From Natronococcus jeotgali DSM 18795 (GTDB taxonomy: Archaea; Halobacteriota; Halobacteria; Halobacteriales; Natrialbaceae), in the NCBI RefSeq assembly GCF_000337695.1, contig NZ_AOIA01000017.1:12976-76975 (forward strand): DNA of 64,000 nucleotides. The letters are read 5' to 3'. The first letter of the stretch is position 1, and each line of letters opens with the position of its first letter. Both the position numbers and the translations under genes were made by a program. This document shows positions 15,220 to 24,195 of this stretch, piece by piece. The notes under the pieces were generated by a model. The model had not been told where the DNA came from and did not search any database. It saw nothing but the letters and a program-made list of their open reading frames with translations.

Positions 15220-16329
15220 GGGGAACGGGTCCGTCCAGTCGCCCTCGATCGCCCGCCCCGACTCGATCAGCATCGACTCGAGCTCCGTCCGGAGTCGCTC
15301 CTCGTCCATCTCGCGGCCGATGAACACCAGTCGCGTCCGCCGATCGTCGTCGGGGCCCCACTCGCCGATCGGTCCCGCCTGCACGGCGGGGCCGGCCTGA
15401 CTGACCCCGATCACCTCCTCGCGCCCGGCGACGTGACAGACCCCCTTCGCGCGGATCACCGACTCGTCCCAGTCCTCGAGCCACGCGCCCAGTTCGTCGG
15501 GACGAAACGGCTCGTCGGCCCGGAAGACGAACGAGGAGACGCCGTGGCGCTCGGCCGCGCTCGCGTCCGGGCCGTGATCGTGTCCGTGGTCGTGGCTCTC
15601 GCCGCGCAGCTCCCGCTTCCACCCCTGAGAACGTTTCGCGTCCTCGAAGTCGAACCGTCCCGTCCCCAGGACGAGATCGGGGTCGACCTCGGCGTAGGTC
15701 GTCCGGACGCGCTCGGCGCGAGGCTGGAGCCGCTCGACGACGGTCTCGATCTCCTCGAGGACGTCGTCGGGAACCATGTCGGTCTTGTTCAACAGGAGGA
15801 CGTCGCAGAACTCGACTCCCTCGACCAGCACCTCGCTCAGGGGCCGCTCCTCGTCGGGCTGGGCGCCCTCGGGCAGCGTTGCGCCGGCGTCGAACTCCTT
15901 CCAGAAGCCGTAGGTGTCGAGGACCGTCACCGTCGTATCGAGCTCGAACAGTTCGGTCGGATCGATCTCGCTCTCCTCGGTACCCTCGAGGAACACTCGC
16001 GCCACCGGAATCGGTTCGCTGATCCCGGAGGACTCGACGAGCAGGTAGTCGAACTCGCGGGTCTCGGCGAGCCGACGGGCCTCCTCGAGCAGGTCGCCCT
16101 GCAGCCGACAGCAGATGCAGCCGTTCGAGAGGTCGATCACCCCCTCCGCCTCGTTCTCGCGGGCGATCAGTTCCGCGTCGACGTTGACCTCGCCCATGTC
16201 GTTGACGATCACCGCGATCTCGTACCCCGCCTCGTTCGCGAGCAGGCGATTGACCAGCGTGGTCTTGCCGGCGCCGAGGTAGCCGCTGAGGATCGTCACC
16301 GGAATTCGACCGTCCCCGTGTCCTGACAT
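15214..16329 (-). CDS. COG0523 (CobW/ZNG1-like) metal-chaperone GTPase
   Basis: This 371-aa G3E-family GTPase has the Walker A GYLGAGKTTLVN, switch region VNDMGEVNVDAELI, the family Cys motif NGCICC and the guanine-specificity motif LLNKTDM. A His-rich linker (SHDHGHDHG, near residue 250) precedes the CobW C-terminal domain (SSFVFRADEPFRPDEL). Such proteins insert or deliver zinc or other metals to client enzymes. The client here is unknown; a zinc dehydrogenase and zinc-finger genes are nearby but not in an operon with it. Confidence 0.87.
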   Translation of the reverse strand: MSGHGDGRIPVTILSGYLGAGKTTLVNRLLANEAGYEIAVIVNDMGEVNVDAELIARENEAEGVIDLSNGCICCRLQGDLLEEARRLAETREFDYLLVESSGISEPIPVARVFLEGTEESEIDPTELFELDTTVTVLDTYGFWKEFDAGATLPEGAQPDEERPLSEVLVEGVEFCDVLLLNKTDMVPDDVLEEIETVVERLQPRAERVRTTYAEVDPDLVLGTGRFDFEDAKRSQGWKRELRGESHDHGHDHGPDASAAERHGVSSFVFRADEPFRPDELGAWLEDWDESVIRAKGVCHVAGREEVIGVSQAGPAVQAGPIGEWGPDDDRRTRLVFIGREMDEERLRTELESMLIESGRAIEGDWTDPFPL

Positions 16330-16457
16330 AGCGTACCGTACGGGACGACGCCGGGCTACTAAACGGCGCGGGTCGCTCGGGCCGCGGCGACGAGGCGGTG
16401 TCGGTCCCCGCTCGCGTCGTTCGCTCGAGCGCGACGGTCGAGTTCGCGCCGTTGCGG

Positions 16458-17120
16458 TCAGTAGATCAGCCCGTCGTCGTCGTCGACCATGTACAGCGTC
16501 CGCGCGGCGACGTTGACCGCGTGGTCGCCGACCCGTTCGATGTCGCGGATCGTCAGGAGCATCCGCGAGACGTCCTCGAGGACCGCGTCGACGTCGTCGG
16601 GCTCGGTTTCGACGAGGTTCCGGACGACGGTCCGGCTCGCGCGCTCGAGCCGCTCGTCGATCTCGTCGTCCCTCGCGGCGATAGCCCGGGTCGCCGCGGC
16701 GTCGCCGTCGGCGTAGGCCCGCGTCGCGTCCTCGACCATCGCGACCGTTTCCGCCCCGACGCGGGCGATGTCGACGTCGGGGTAGCGGTCCCGTTCCGCC
16801 CGGCGGGTGTACTCGCCGAGGTTGACCGCGAGGTCGCCGATCCGCTCGAGATCGGTGATGATCTTGAAGGAGGCGGCGACGAATCGCAGGTCGCTGGCGA
16901 CGGGCTGCTGGAGCGCGAGCAGCTCGATACAGGCCCGCTCGAGCTCGAGGTAGCGCCGATTGATCTCGTCGTCGCCGGCGATGACCTCCGCGGCGAGCGC
17001 GTCGTCCTTTCGTTCGTACGCCTCGAGGGCGCGTTGCAGCCGTCGGCTGACGGCGTCGCTCATCTCCACGACGTTCGTGCGCAACTGCTCGAGTTGCTGC
17101 TGGTAGTCGGTTCGTGCCAT
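16458..17120 (-). CDS. phoU: Phosphate signalling protein PhoU
   Basis: This 220-aa protein has two PhoU helical repeats, each with the metal-binding pattern (ITDLERIGDLAVNL near 88-101; IRDIERVGDHAVNVA near 190-204). PhoU tunes the Pst phosphate transporter and phosphate signalling. It follows pstA on the same strand, with its ATG one base after the stop of a 44-codon ORF. In many prokaryotes pstB precedes phoU; here it is absent. Confidence 0.92.
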   Translation of the reverse strand: MARTDYQQQLEQLRTNVVEMSDAVSRRLQRALEAYERKDDALAAEVIAGDDEINRRYLELERACIELLALQQPVASDLRFVAASFKIITDLERIGDLAVNLGEYTRRAERDRYPDVDIARVGAETVAMVEDATRAYADGDAAATRAIAARDDEIDERLERASRTVVRNLVETEPDDVDAVLEDVSRMLLTIRDIERVGDHAVNVAARTLYMVDDDDGLIY

Positions 17121-17121
17121 G

Positions 17122-17256
17122 TCAGTCGAGTGCGTTCGGTCGGTTCGCGAGTCGATTCCGCTCTCGGCCCTCCGCGCGACCGTCGGGCAGCGTCTCCGAC
17201 GCTGCGGCGACGTTCGCCGTCGAGGCGCCGCCCGCTCGTCGGTCGTCCCGTTTCAT
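17122..17256 (-). CDS. 44-codon bridging ORF where pstB would be expected
   Basis: The ATG at 17256 overlaps the pstA stop (ATGA) and the TGA at 17124-17122 is one base before the phoU ATG. The peptide starts MKRDDRRAGGASTANVAAAS and is Arg-rich and basic, unlike haloarchaeal proteins in general. It shows no Walker or ABC motifs. It could be a decayed N-terminus of pstB, a micro-protein, or a translational bridge. Confidence 0.4.
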   Translation of the reverse strand: MKRDDRRAGGASTANVAAASETLPDGRAEGRERNRLANRPNALD

Positions 17257-18971
17257 CCCTCGCGCTGGTACTTGTTCCGCAGGAGGATCGCCGAGCCGTT
17301 CAGCATCAGGAGGACGACGAGCAGCGTGACGACCCCCGCCGCGAGGACCCCGTACCGGAAGTCGGCGTCGATCAGCTTCGACCAGGAGTAGATCTGGCGG
17401 GGCATCGCGCTGAACAGGCTCGTGAAGGTATCCGGCGGGACGCGAACGACCGCGGCCGCCCCGATCATCAACAGCGGGGCGGTCTCCCCGATCGCCCGGC
17501 CGAACGCGAGGATCGTCCCGGTCAGGATCCCGGGCATCGCCCGCGGGAGGACGACGCTGCGAACCGTCTGCCACCTCGTGGCGCCGACGCCGTAGGAGGC
17601 CTGGCGAACCGAGTCCGGAACGCTCCGGATCGCCTCCTGGGCGGAGACGATGATGATCGGCAGGATCAACAGCGCGATCGTCAACCCGCCGACGACGACG
17701 ATGCCGGCCCGCATCCCGATGCCGCGAACGAACAGCGCGAGCCCGAGCACGCCGTAGACGACCGACGGAACCCCCGCGAGGTTCGCGATATTGATCTCGA
17801 TGAGTTCGACGACCGAGCTCCGACGCCCCTGAGTCGGGGCGTACTCCTCGAGGTAGATTGCGGCGCCGACGCCGACGGGAAACGCCGCGACGGCGACGAC
17901 GACGAGCATCATCACGGAGCCGACGAGGGCGGGGTAGATCCCCGCCTCCCGGGGAGTCGTGTCGTGGCTCCCGGTCAGGAAGCTCCAGTCGAGCCAGAGG
18001 TCCGGACCCGCGAACCCGACCGCCTCGACGACGGCAAACGCCAGCGCGACGCCGAGGCCGACGACGACGGGAAACGCCAGTCCGGAAACGCCCTCCCCGC
18101 GTCGGAGGACGGATTCGACGTACAGTCCGATCGGGACGCCGACGACGGTCGTCGCGACGACCCAGGCGGTAGCCGGGAGGCCGACCGCCGGCGCGGCGAC
18201 GATCCCGATGCCGGCGACGGCGACGGTCCCGATGCCGGCGACGGCCGCGTCCCGATCGCGGTTCCGAACGTTCCGAACGCGTCGGGCGGTCGCCGCGGCG
18301 ATCGGGACCGTAAACGCGAGCAGGATCGACGCCGGAGCGATCGGCAGAGCGGGCTGGGCGAGGATCACCTCGCGCAGGCTCGGCAGGAGCTCCGGCACCG
18401 ACACCGAGAGCCGAAACAGCTCCTGGCCGAGCAGCGGCGTCCGGAGCTGGTGATCCACGCCGAATCCCGGCACGCCGACGATCGCGAGCAACGGAACGAG
18501 CGCGACGACCGCGGTCCGCTCGAGGCCGGGCGCCGCGTCGCCCCGCAGGCGGCGGTGGCCCGCGACGACCCCGTAGGCGACGGCCGCGGCCACGACGAAC
18601 GCCAGCCACTCGTGGGGAGTGACGACGTGTCTGAAGACGATGAGGACGCCGCCGGCCAGCAGCGTCGCCGCCACCGGTACCCCCAGGGCCGTGTACGCGA
18701 CCTCGCCCGCTCGAGTGTCGCGTCGGTAGTAGTAGGCCGTCAGGGCGACCGCGGGGAGGACGACCGTTCCGGCGACCGTCAGGAGCCAGCCCGTATCGGC
18801 CGTCGCGGGCCGGATCGCGTTGTTGAACACGTACAGCAGGAACACGAACACCAGCGCGAGCGCGAGCAGGGTCGCCCCGAGACAGGACGCCTTGAACAGC
18901 GCACCCCGGAGCTGGCTGACCTGTCCGTCGGCGCCGAACCAGCGGTCGGTTCCGTCGTCTGCGGTCGCCAT
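17253..18971 (-). CDS. pstA: Phosphate ABC transporter permease PstA (long haloarchaeal form)
   Basis: This 572-aa multi-pass protein is about twice the bacterial size. The N-terminal half (about 1-290) holds additional membrane segments. The C-terminal half is the ABC permease: VAVAAFPVGVGAAIYLEEYAP, the EAA-type loop RQASYGVGATRWQTVRSVVLP and AFGRAIGETAPLLMIG. It forms the channel with PstC. A 16-codon ORF links it to pstC and a 44-codon ORF links it to phoU. Confidence 0.88.
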   Translation of the reverse strand: MATADDGTDRWFGADGQVSQLRGALFKASCLGATLLALALVFVFLLYVFNNAIRPATADTGWLLTVAGTVVLPAVALTAYYYRRDTRAGEVAYTALGVPVAATLLAGGVLIVFRHVVTPHEWLAFVVAAAVAYGVVAGHRRLRGDAAPGLERTAVVALVPLLAIVGVPGFGVDHQLRTPLLGQELFRLSVSVPELLPSLREVILAQPALPIAPASILLAFTVPIAAATARRVRNVRNRDRDAAVAGIGTVAVAGIGIVAAPAVGLPATAWVVATTVVGVPIGLYVESVLRRGEGVSGLAFPVVVGLGVALAFAVVEAVGFAGPDLWLDWSFLTGSHDTTPREAGIYPALVGSVMMLVVVAVAAFPVGVGAAIYLEEYAPTQGRRSSVVELIEINIANLAGVPSVVYGVLGLALFVRGIGMRAGIVVVGGLTIALLILPIIIVSAQEAIRSVPDSVRQASYGVGATRWQTVRSVVLPRAMPGILTGTILAFGRAIGETAPLLMIGAAAVVRVPPDTFTSLFSAMPRQIYSWSKLIDADFRYGVLAAGVVTLLVVLLMLNGSAILLRNKYQREG

Positions 18972-19021
18972 CAGCGGTCCACCCCCCGCGAGTCGTCCGT
19001 GGTCGGTCGAGTCGCGCTCAT
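18971..19021 (-). CDS. 16-codon bridging ORF between pstC and pstA
   Basis: ATG at 19021 overlaps the pstC stop as ATGA; its TGA (18973-18971) shares one base with the pstA ATG (TGATG). The peptide is MSATRPTTDDSRGVDR. It is too short to infer a function; the interest lies in the double coupling. Confidence 0.35.
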   Translation of the reverse strand: MSATRPTTDDSRGVDR

Positions 19022-19953
19022 CGGTACTCCTCCCGGTATCGTGCGGCGATGCGGTTGCTGAGCAGGTTCATTGCGAACGTGATGAAAAACAGCGTCAGCC
19101 CGATCGCGAACATCGAGTAGAACTCCGGGGTCCCGCCGGTCGCGTCGCTCGTGACGGCGTGGACCATCGCGGCCGTCATCGTCTGTCCGGAGTCGAAGAG
19201 GTTCGCGAGGGGGTTCGTTACGTCCAACATGCGCGCTTGCATTCCCCCGGCCATCACGACGATCATCGTCTCGCCGATCGCCCGCGAGAGCGCGAGGATG
19301 TACGACGAGAAGATCCCGGAGACTGCGGCGGGGATGACGACCCCCGTCGAGACCTCGAACTTCGTCGCGCCGAGGCCGTAGCCCGCCTCCCTGAGCGAGT
19401 CCGGCACCGCGCTCATCGCGTCCTCGCTGATCGAGGAGACCATCGGAACGATCATGATCCCGACCATGATCGAGGCCGACAGCAGGTTGAACAGGTTCAA
19501 CTCGAGCCCGGCCGCCCGCAGCCACGGCGTCAGGTACACCAGCGCGAGGTAGCCGTAGACGACCGTCGGAATGCCAGCGAGGATCTCGAGGGCCGGTTTC
19601 AGCACCGACCGCGCCCGATCGCTGGCGTACTCGCTCAGGTAGACCGCGGCCGCGGTGCCGATCGGAACGGCGACCAGCGCCGAGATGACCGTGACGATCA
19701 GCGTCGCGGTCACCAGCGGGAGGACGCCGAACGACCCTCGACTCGACTCCCACTCCGTCCCGGTGAAAAACGGGACGGGTGAGACCTGCCGGAAGAACGC
19801 GACCGCGTCCACGGCGAGCGTGACGACGATGCTTCCGGTCACGAACACCGTCAGCGCGGCGCAGCCGAACAGCACCCAGCGGTACAGCCGTTCCCTGTCG
19901 ATACGTCCGTCGACCGACCCGGTGAGGTCGGCGGCTACTGAATCAGTACTCAT
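19018..19953 (-). CDS. pstC: Phosphate ABC transporter permease PstC
   Basis: This 311-aa permease has about six membrane segments. Family landmarks: the periplasmic-side stretch FFTGTEWESSRGSFGVLPLV, VPIGTAAAVYLSEYAS, the coupling loop REAGYGLGATKFEVSTGVVIP and LALSRAIGETMIVVMAGG. It pairs with PstA for high-affinity phosphate import. It starts 43 bp after pstS. Confidence 0.92.
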   Translation of the reverse strand: MSTDSVAADLTGSVDGRIDRERLYRWVLFGCAALTVFVTGSIVVTLAVDAVAFFRQVSPVPFFTGTEWESSRGSFGVLPLVTATLIVTVISALVAVPIGTAAAVYLSEYASDRARSVLKPALEILAGIPTVVYGYLALVYLTPWLRAAGLELNLFNLLSASIMVGIMIVPMVSSISEDAMSAVPDSLREAGYGLGATKFEVSTGVVIPAAVSGIFSSYILALSRAIGETMIVVMAGGMQARMLDVTNPLANLFDSGQTMTAAMVHAVTSDATGGTPEFYSMFAIGLTLFFITFAMNLLSNRIAARYREEYR

Positions 19954-19996
19954 TGAGAGATCACGGTGAAAGTACAGGTGAAAGTGCCCGCAGCCG

Positions 19997-20989
19997 TCAG
20001 TTGCCCGTCGTCTCCTCGAGCGTCGACAGGTTCTCGTCGACGATGTCCTGGTTCGCCGGGACGTACCCGACCTCGTCGGCGATCCAGTCCGCCGACGAGT
20101 TCTCGATGTAGAACCGCATGAACTCGGCGACCTCCTCGCGCTGGAGGGCCTCCTCGGAGGGGTAGACGAACAGCGGCCGAGCCATCGGGTAGGCGCCCTC
20201 GCTGGCCGCCTGTAGCCCCGGGTCCCCGCAGTCGTCGTCCTCGCTTTCTCTGACCCCGAGGGCCTTCACGCGGTCCTGGTTCTCCTCGTAGTAGGCGTAG
20301 CCGAAGTAACCGATCGCGTGCGGGTCGTCCTCGATACCCTCGACGATGATGTTGTCGTCCTCGGTCGGCTCGTAGTCGGTACGGTGGTTTCCGGCGTCGC
20401 CGACGACGTTCTCGGTGAACCAGTCGAACGTGCCCGAGGTCGTGTCGGGGCCGTAGAGGACGAACTCCTCGTCGGGCCAGTCGTCGTTGACGTCCGCCCA
20501 GGTCTCGGCGCCGCCCTCCTGCCAGATCTGGGCCATCTCGTCGAAGGACATGCAGTCGACCCAGTCGTTCTCCGGGCTGACCGCCATCGTCACCGCGTCG
20601 CCGGCGACCTCCATTTCGACCGGCGTCACGTCGTTTTCCGCACAGTGGTCCTCCTCCTCGGATTTGATCAGCCTCGAGGCGCCGTTGATGTCGGCGTCGC
20701 CGGGACAGAAGTGGTTCTCGAAGCCGCCGCCGCTGCCCGTTGAGTCGACGGTGACGTTGACGCCGGGGTACTCCTCCATGAACCGCTGGCCCATTTCGTC
20801 GGAGATCGGGAACACCGTGCTCGACCCCTTGACGACGACCTCTCCGGAGAGCTCCCCGTCGCCGCTCTCGTCCCCCGTGTTCGTCTCGGAACAGCCGGCG
20901 ACCGCGACCGCGCCGGCCGATCCGACCGCGCCCAGGAGTTTTCGCCGCGAGACGCCACCCGCCGAAGTCGCGTACCGGTTGTCTGCCAT
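19997..20989 (-). CDS. pstS: Phosphate-binding lipoprotein PstS
   Basis: This 330-aa exported receptor starts with a Tat signal (SRRKLLGAVGSAGAVAVAGCSE) that also contains a lipobox, so it is probably lipid-anchored outside the membrane. Phosphate-site motifs are VVKGSSTVFPISD, TGSGGGFENH and YGPDTTSGTFDWF. It leads pstS-pstC-pstA-phoU, which is expected to be induced by phosphate limitation. Confidence 0.92.
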   Translation of the reverse strand: MADNRYATSAGGVSRRKLLGAVGSAGAVAVAGCSETNTGDESGDGELSGEVVVKGSSTVFPISDEMGQRFMEEYPGVNVTVDSTGSGGGFENHFCPGDADINGASRLIKSEEEDHCAENDVTPVEMEVAGDAVTMAVSPENDWVDCMSFDEMAQIWQEGGAETWADVNDDWPDEEFVLYGPDTTSGTFDWFTENVVGDAGNHRTDYEPTEDDNIIVEGIEDDPHAIGYFGYAYYEENQDRVKALGVRESEDDDCGDPGLQAASEGAYPMARPLFVYPSEEALQREEVAEFMRFYIENSSADWIADEVGYVPANQDIVDENLSTLEETTGN

Positions 20990-21034
20990 CGAGTACTCGA
21001 TTCGGGAGATAGTAAAAGTACGATGCTATGTGGT

Positions 21035-21042
21035 CTATATAT
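21035..21042 (-). promoter_or_regulatory. Probable TATA box of the pst operon
   Basis: TATATA, read on the minus strand within CCGATATATAGACC, is centred about 49 bp before the pstS ATG. This allows a leader of about 22 nt. The intergenic region (20990-21470) is shared with the divergent regulator and has further AT-rich runs at 21292-21327. Confidence 0.45.
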
Positions 21043-21441
21043 CGGTCGGGAGGGACATATCCCGGTACGGACCCCCTCCGTGCCTCTCGAGACAGGGACC
21101 GTCTCCCTCTCCGACGACCCCCTCGGGACGATCGCCCATTGCCGCGGCTCCGTCGCGACGAGCCCGAACGCCCGGGTATCGAAGCGTGACAGCCAACGCC
21201 TATCGACGGATCCTTCGCCGTCGAACCGGTTCGACTTCTCGAGATCGGACGATCGGCGGGATCGCGGGTCCGCCCGTCCTGCAACCGAGAGCAATATATT
21301 TATAAATATCTATATAGTACTACGTTCCGATACTGTTAACGACGTACTGATACGGTCGGATACCGTCGTCCCACAGTCCGAAAACGGGAGCGTGGCGGCG
21401 CTTCGCCGAGATATCCGGTCGTCTCTATAGATCGATGCAGA

Positions 21442-21448
21442 TTTATAG
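21442..21448 (+). promoter_or_regulatory. TATA box of the AbrB-PhoU regulator gene
   Basis: TTTATAG is centred 26 bp before the ATG at 21471, the spacing expected for a leaderless archaeal transcript. Confidence 0.6.
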
Positions 21449-21470
21449 CCCTCTGTGACAACTGCCACCC

Positions 21471-22463
21471 ATGGAGACGCGCAAGGTGCAGGTGACGGGC
21501 GGGTCGACGTACACCGTCTCGCTCCCGAAGACGTGGGCCACCGAGAACGGCGTCGCGAGCGGAACGACCGTCGAGATCTACTCCGAAGACGACACGCTGT
21601 TGCTCACCCCGCAGCGGGAGACGACCCACCAGGAGGGGTCCCTCGAGGTCTCGGAGCTAGGAAACGAACAGCTGGTCCGGGCGATCTTCACGATGTACGT
21701 CAGCGGATTCGACATCATCCGCCTGGAGGCGAACCGGATTACGACCGACCAGCGCCGGGCGATCAGGAACGCGACCCAGGGACTGGTCGGCGTCGAGGTC
21801 GTCGAGGAGAACAACGGGCTGGTCGTCATCCAGGATCTACTCGATTCCGCGGAGCTGTCGATCGTCAACGCCGTTTCCAGGATGCGTCTGATCGCGACCT
21901 CGATGCTGTCCGACGCCGTCACCGCCCTGGTCGAGAACGACGACGACATCGCCCGTGACGTCGTCGAGCGCGACGACGACGTCGACCGCCTCTTTCTGGT
22001 CGTCTCCCGGATCTTCCGGGCGACGCTTCGCTCCCCCCGGGCCGCGGAGGGGCTGGGCGTCTCGCGGGAGGACTGTTTCGACTACCACTCCAGCGCCCGC
22101 CAGCTCGAGCGCGTCGCCGACCACGCCGCCAAGATTTCGGCCCTCGCACTCAAGCTCGATGCCGTCCCCGAGGACGTCGCCGACGCCTTGCTCGCGCTTC
22201 ATGCCGACACCGCCGACATCCTCGAGACGGCGATGGACGCGCTGTTCGCCGACGGCGAGGAGGCCACGTCGTTCGGTCACGAGGCCCTCGAGGCCGTCCC
22301 CGAGATCGACGACCACACCCGGACGATCGACGAGATGCTCTACGAGCTCGAGCCCGTGCAGGCCCAGTCGCTCGGGCTCGTGCTCGACTCGCTGTCCCGG
22401 AGCGCGGACTACGGCGGCAACATCGCCGAGACGGCTATGCAGAAGGCCGCGCCCCGCCCGTGA
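21471..22463 (+). CDS. AbrB-type DNA-binding domain fused to PhoU-like domains
   Basis: In this 330-aa protein residues 1-45 (RKVQVTGGSTYTVSLPKTWA, GTTVEIYSEDDTLLLTP) form a SpoVT/AbrB swapped-hairpin DNA-binding domain. The rest holds PhoU-like helices (VNAVSRMRLIATSMLSDAV; ARQLERVADHAAKISALAL). The fusion suggests a regulator that couples phosphate state to transcription. It is divergent from pstSCA-phoU, so autoregulation and pst control are likely but inferred. Confidence 0.87.
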   Translation: METRKVQVTGGSTYTVSLPKTWATENGVASGTTVEIYSEDDTLLLTPQRETTHQEGSLEVSELGNEQLVRAIFTMYVSGFDIIRLEANRITTDQRRAIRNATQGLVGVEVVEENNGLVVIQDLLDSAELSIVNAVSRMRLIATSMLSDAVTALVENDDDIARDVVERDDDVDRLFLVVSRIFRATLRSPRAAEGLGVSREDCFDYHSSARQLERVADHAAKISALALKLDAVPEDVADALLALHADTADILETAMDALFADGEEATSFGHEALEAVPEIDDHTRTIDEMLYELEPVQAQSLGLVLDSLSRSADYGGNIAETAMQKAAPRP

Positions 22464-22548
22464 CCGGGCGCCCCTCGAGCGCCCCGACGCCGACCGTTGC
22501 CAGGGACGAAACCCCCTTCCCGAGCGGATCCCTACGGCGGGAACAGCG

Positions 22549-23535
22549 ATGACGACGGCCACAGTCAGCGCGGGCGCGCGCCTCCACGTCGGCTTCCAGA
22601 ACCTCTCGTTGGCCCGCCGGCGCCTCTACGGCGGCGTCGGCGTCGGCCTCGAGCGGCCCCGCGCGACCGTCGTCGCCGACCCCGCGTCGACGGTCGCGGC
22701 GTCGGACCCGCTCGTCGCCGAGTACGCTCGGCGGGCCGCCGACGCGCTGGGCGTCCCGGGGATCGAGCTCTCGCTCGAGCAGCGCCTGCCGCGCCACGTC
22801 GGCCTGGGCAGCGGCACCCAGCTCGCGCTCGCGGTGCTGGCGGCGACCGCGCGGGCCCACGGCCTCGAGCCCCGGGTGCGCGAACTGGCGCCCGCGATGG
22901 GCCGGGGCGGCCGCAGCGGCGTCGGCGTCGCGACCTTCGAGGACGGCGGGTTCGTCGTCGACGCCGGCCACCCCACGAGCCGGTTTACGACCGAGCCGCC
23001 CGCGGAGGGAGACTGGACGGTCCCTCCGGTCGTCGCCCGCCACCGGCTGCCCGAGGACTGGCGCTTTCTGATCGTCGTCCCCGACGCCGACCCCGGGCGC
23101 AGCGGCGAGAACGAGGACGCCAGCATGCGCGCGGTCGTCGAGCGGGCCGACCCCGCGGTCGCCGACGAGCTCGCGGGCGTGGTCACCCGCAAGCTGCTGC
23201 CCGCTGCGGCCGAGGGTCGCCTCGAGGCCTTCGGCGAGGCGATCGCCGAGATCGGCCGCAAGAACGGCTCCTGGTACGCCGACGCCCAGGGAGGGGTGTT
23301 CCGCCCGCCCGCGGGCGAGCTGGTCGCGACCCTCGAGGACTGTCCCGTCCTCACGGGCGTCGGCCAGTCCTCGTGGGGCCCGGTCGTCTACGGGCTCACC
23401 GACGCCGACCACGCCACCGAGGCCAGGGGCGCGGCCCAGGACGCGCTCGCGGATCGCGGCGTCGGCGGGGAAGTCGTCCTCTCGGCCGCGGCGACCGGCG
23501 GGGCGACGGTCGACCTCGGGACGGATCGGAAGTGA
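22549..23535 (+). CDS. GHMP-family enzyme, beta-ribofuranosylaminobenzene 5'-phosphate synthase-like
   Basis: This 328-aa protein has the GHMP ATP/phosphate loop RHVGLGSGTQLALAVLA (near residue 85). Also present are GRGGRSGVGVATFEDGGFVVDAGH and VLTGVGQSSWGPVVYG, the pattern of RFAP synthase. That enzyme condenses p-hydroxybenzoate or p-aminobenzoate with PRPP in tetrahydromethanopterin-type cofactor synthesis. Haloarchaea use folate-like C1 carriers, so its exact substrate is uncertain. The ATG at 22549 lies 85 bp after the regulator gene. Confidence 0.8.
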   Translation: MTTATVSAGARLHVGFQNLSLARRRLYGGVGVGLERPRATVVADPASTVAASDPLVAEYARRAADALGVPGIELSLEQRLPRHVGLGSGTQLALAVLAATARAHGLEPRVRELAPAMGRGGRSGVGVATFEDGGFVVDAGHPTSRFTTEPPAEGDWTVPPVVARHRLPEDWRFLIVVPDADPGRSGENEDASMRAVVERADPAVADELAGVVTRKLLPAAAEGRLEAFGEAIAEIGRKNGSWYADAQGGVFRPPAGELVATLEDCPVLTGVGQSSWGPVVYGLTDADHATEARGAAQDALADRGVGGEVVLSAAATGGATVDLGTDRK

Positions 23536-23727
23536 ACGGACCCGACGGATCGACGGTCCTCCACCGCAGTGGCGCGCGCTGGCCGATCGCGAGCGGAGCG
23601 AGGCGGAACAGCGCGAGCGCCTCGGCTGGGACGGTGTCGGAGCTCTCTGTTGCCAACTCGAGCACGCTATCCGAGTCCGTTCCAGCAGTTGGTCGTACGA
23701 TTTCGTTATAGTGGTTCGAGGAGAAAT

Positions 23728-23747
23728 CCCACGGCTTCAGCCGTGGG
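23728..23747 (+). mobile_element. IS200/IS605-type right-end hairpin (relic)
   Basis: CCCACGGC-TTCA-GCCGTGGG is a perfect 8-bp stem with a 4-nt loop. I recognise this as the kind of subterminal hairpin found after tnpB in haloarchaeal IS200/IS605-family elements. It follows an in-frame TAG (23709-23711) that ends a short open tail (...AVGRTISL), which may be a remnant of tnpB; that part is weak. No transposase domain is present, so this is at most an element end. Confidence 0.5.
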
Positions 23748-23769
23748 AGAGGGTCAGGTCGGGGTGAAT

Positions 23770-24195
23770 CTATTGGGAAACCAGGGCGACCCCAATAATT
23801 GCGAACGCGATCCCGGCAAATCTCGTTATCGTAACCTCGTCTCCGAGAACGACCATCCCGATGAGAGCCGCGACGACGAAGTACATCGCACCGAGCGTAG
23901 AGACGACCGTCGTTGACCCGCCGGAGAGGCCGACGTACATCGAAATCAGGCCGATTCCCGTGAACAGTCCGGCCGCGCCGGCGAGCAGCCCTCCTTTCGC
24001 GGTGATGGCGAGCGATGCGTCCGAAACGAGGATAAATCCGAGTGCGAGAGGCCCCGCAACGAGATAGGAGATCGCGGCGGCCGTCCGCGGATCGATGGAC
24101 TCCGAGGCGGCGTTGCCCAGAACTACCCAGATTCCCCACGTGACCATCGTAATCGACCCGAAGAACACGGCCGAATCTATCTGAGGGAAATCCAT
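23770..24195 (-). CDS. Single-domain EamA/DMT-family membrane transporter
   Basis: This 141-aa protein has about five hydrophobic segments (FFGSITMVTWGIWVVLGNAA, AAAISYLVAGPLALGFILV, GLLAGAAGLFTGIGLISMYV, VVSTLGAMYFVVAALIGMVV, FAGIAFAIIGVALVSQ). It is half the size of two-domain EamA proteins, so it should act as a dimer. The export substrate is unknown. GC is lower than in the flanks. A relic IS end lies 23 bp beyond its stop, and the divergent gene encodes a Bat-type regulator. Confidence 0.82.
   Translation of the reverse strand: MDFPQIDSAVFFGSITMVTWGIWVVLGNAASESIDPRTAAAISYLVAGPLALGFILVSDASLAITAKGGLLAGAAGLFTGIGLISMYVGLSGGSTTVVSTLGAMYFVVAALIGMVVLGDEVTITRFAGIAFAIIGVALVSQ

Noticed and set aside
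18971-19021. The 16-codon ORF as an N-terminal extension of PstA
   Set aside because: It is in a different frame and ends in a stop that overlaps the pstA ATG, so it cannot be part of the same chain without a frameshift.
16398-19061. Long plus-strand open frame of 887 codons
   Set aside because: It lies antisense to phoU and pstA, is very rich in Arg/Asp with no domain, and is the usual antisense shadow of high-GC genes.
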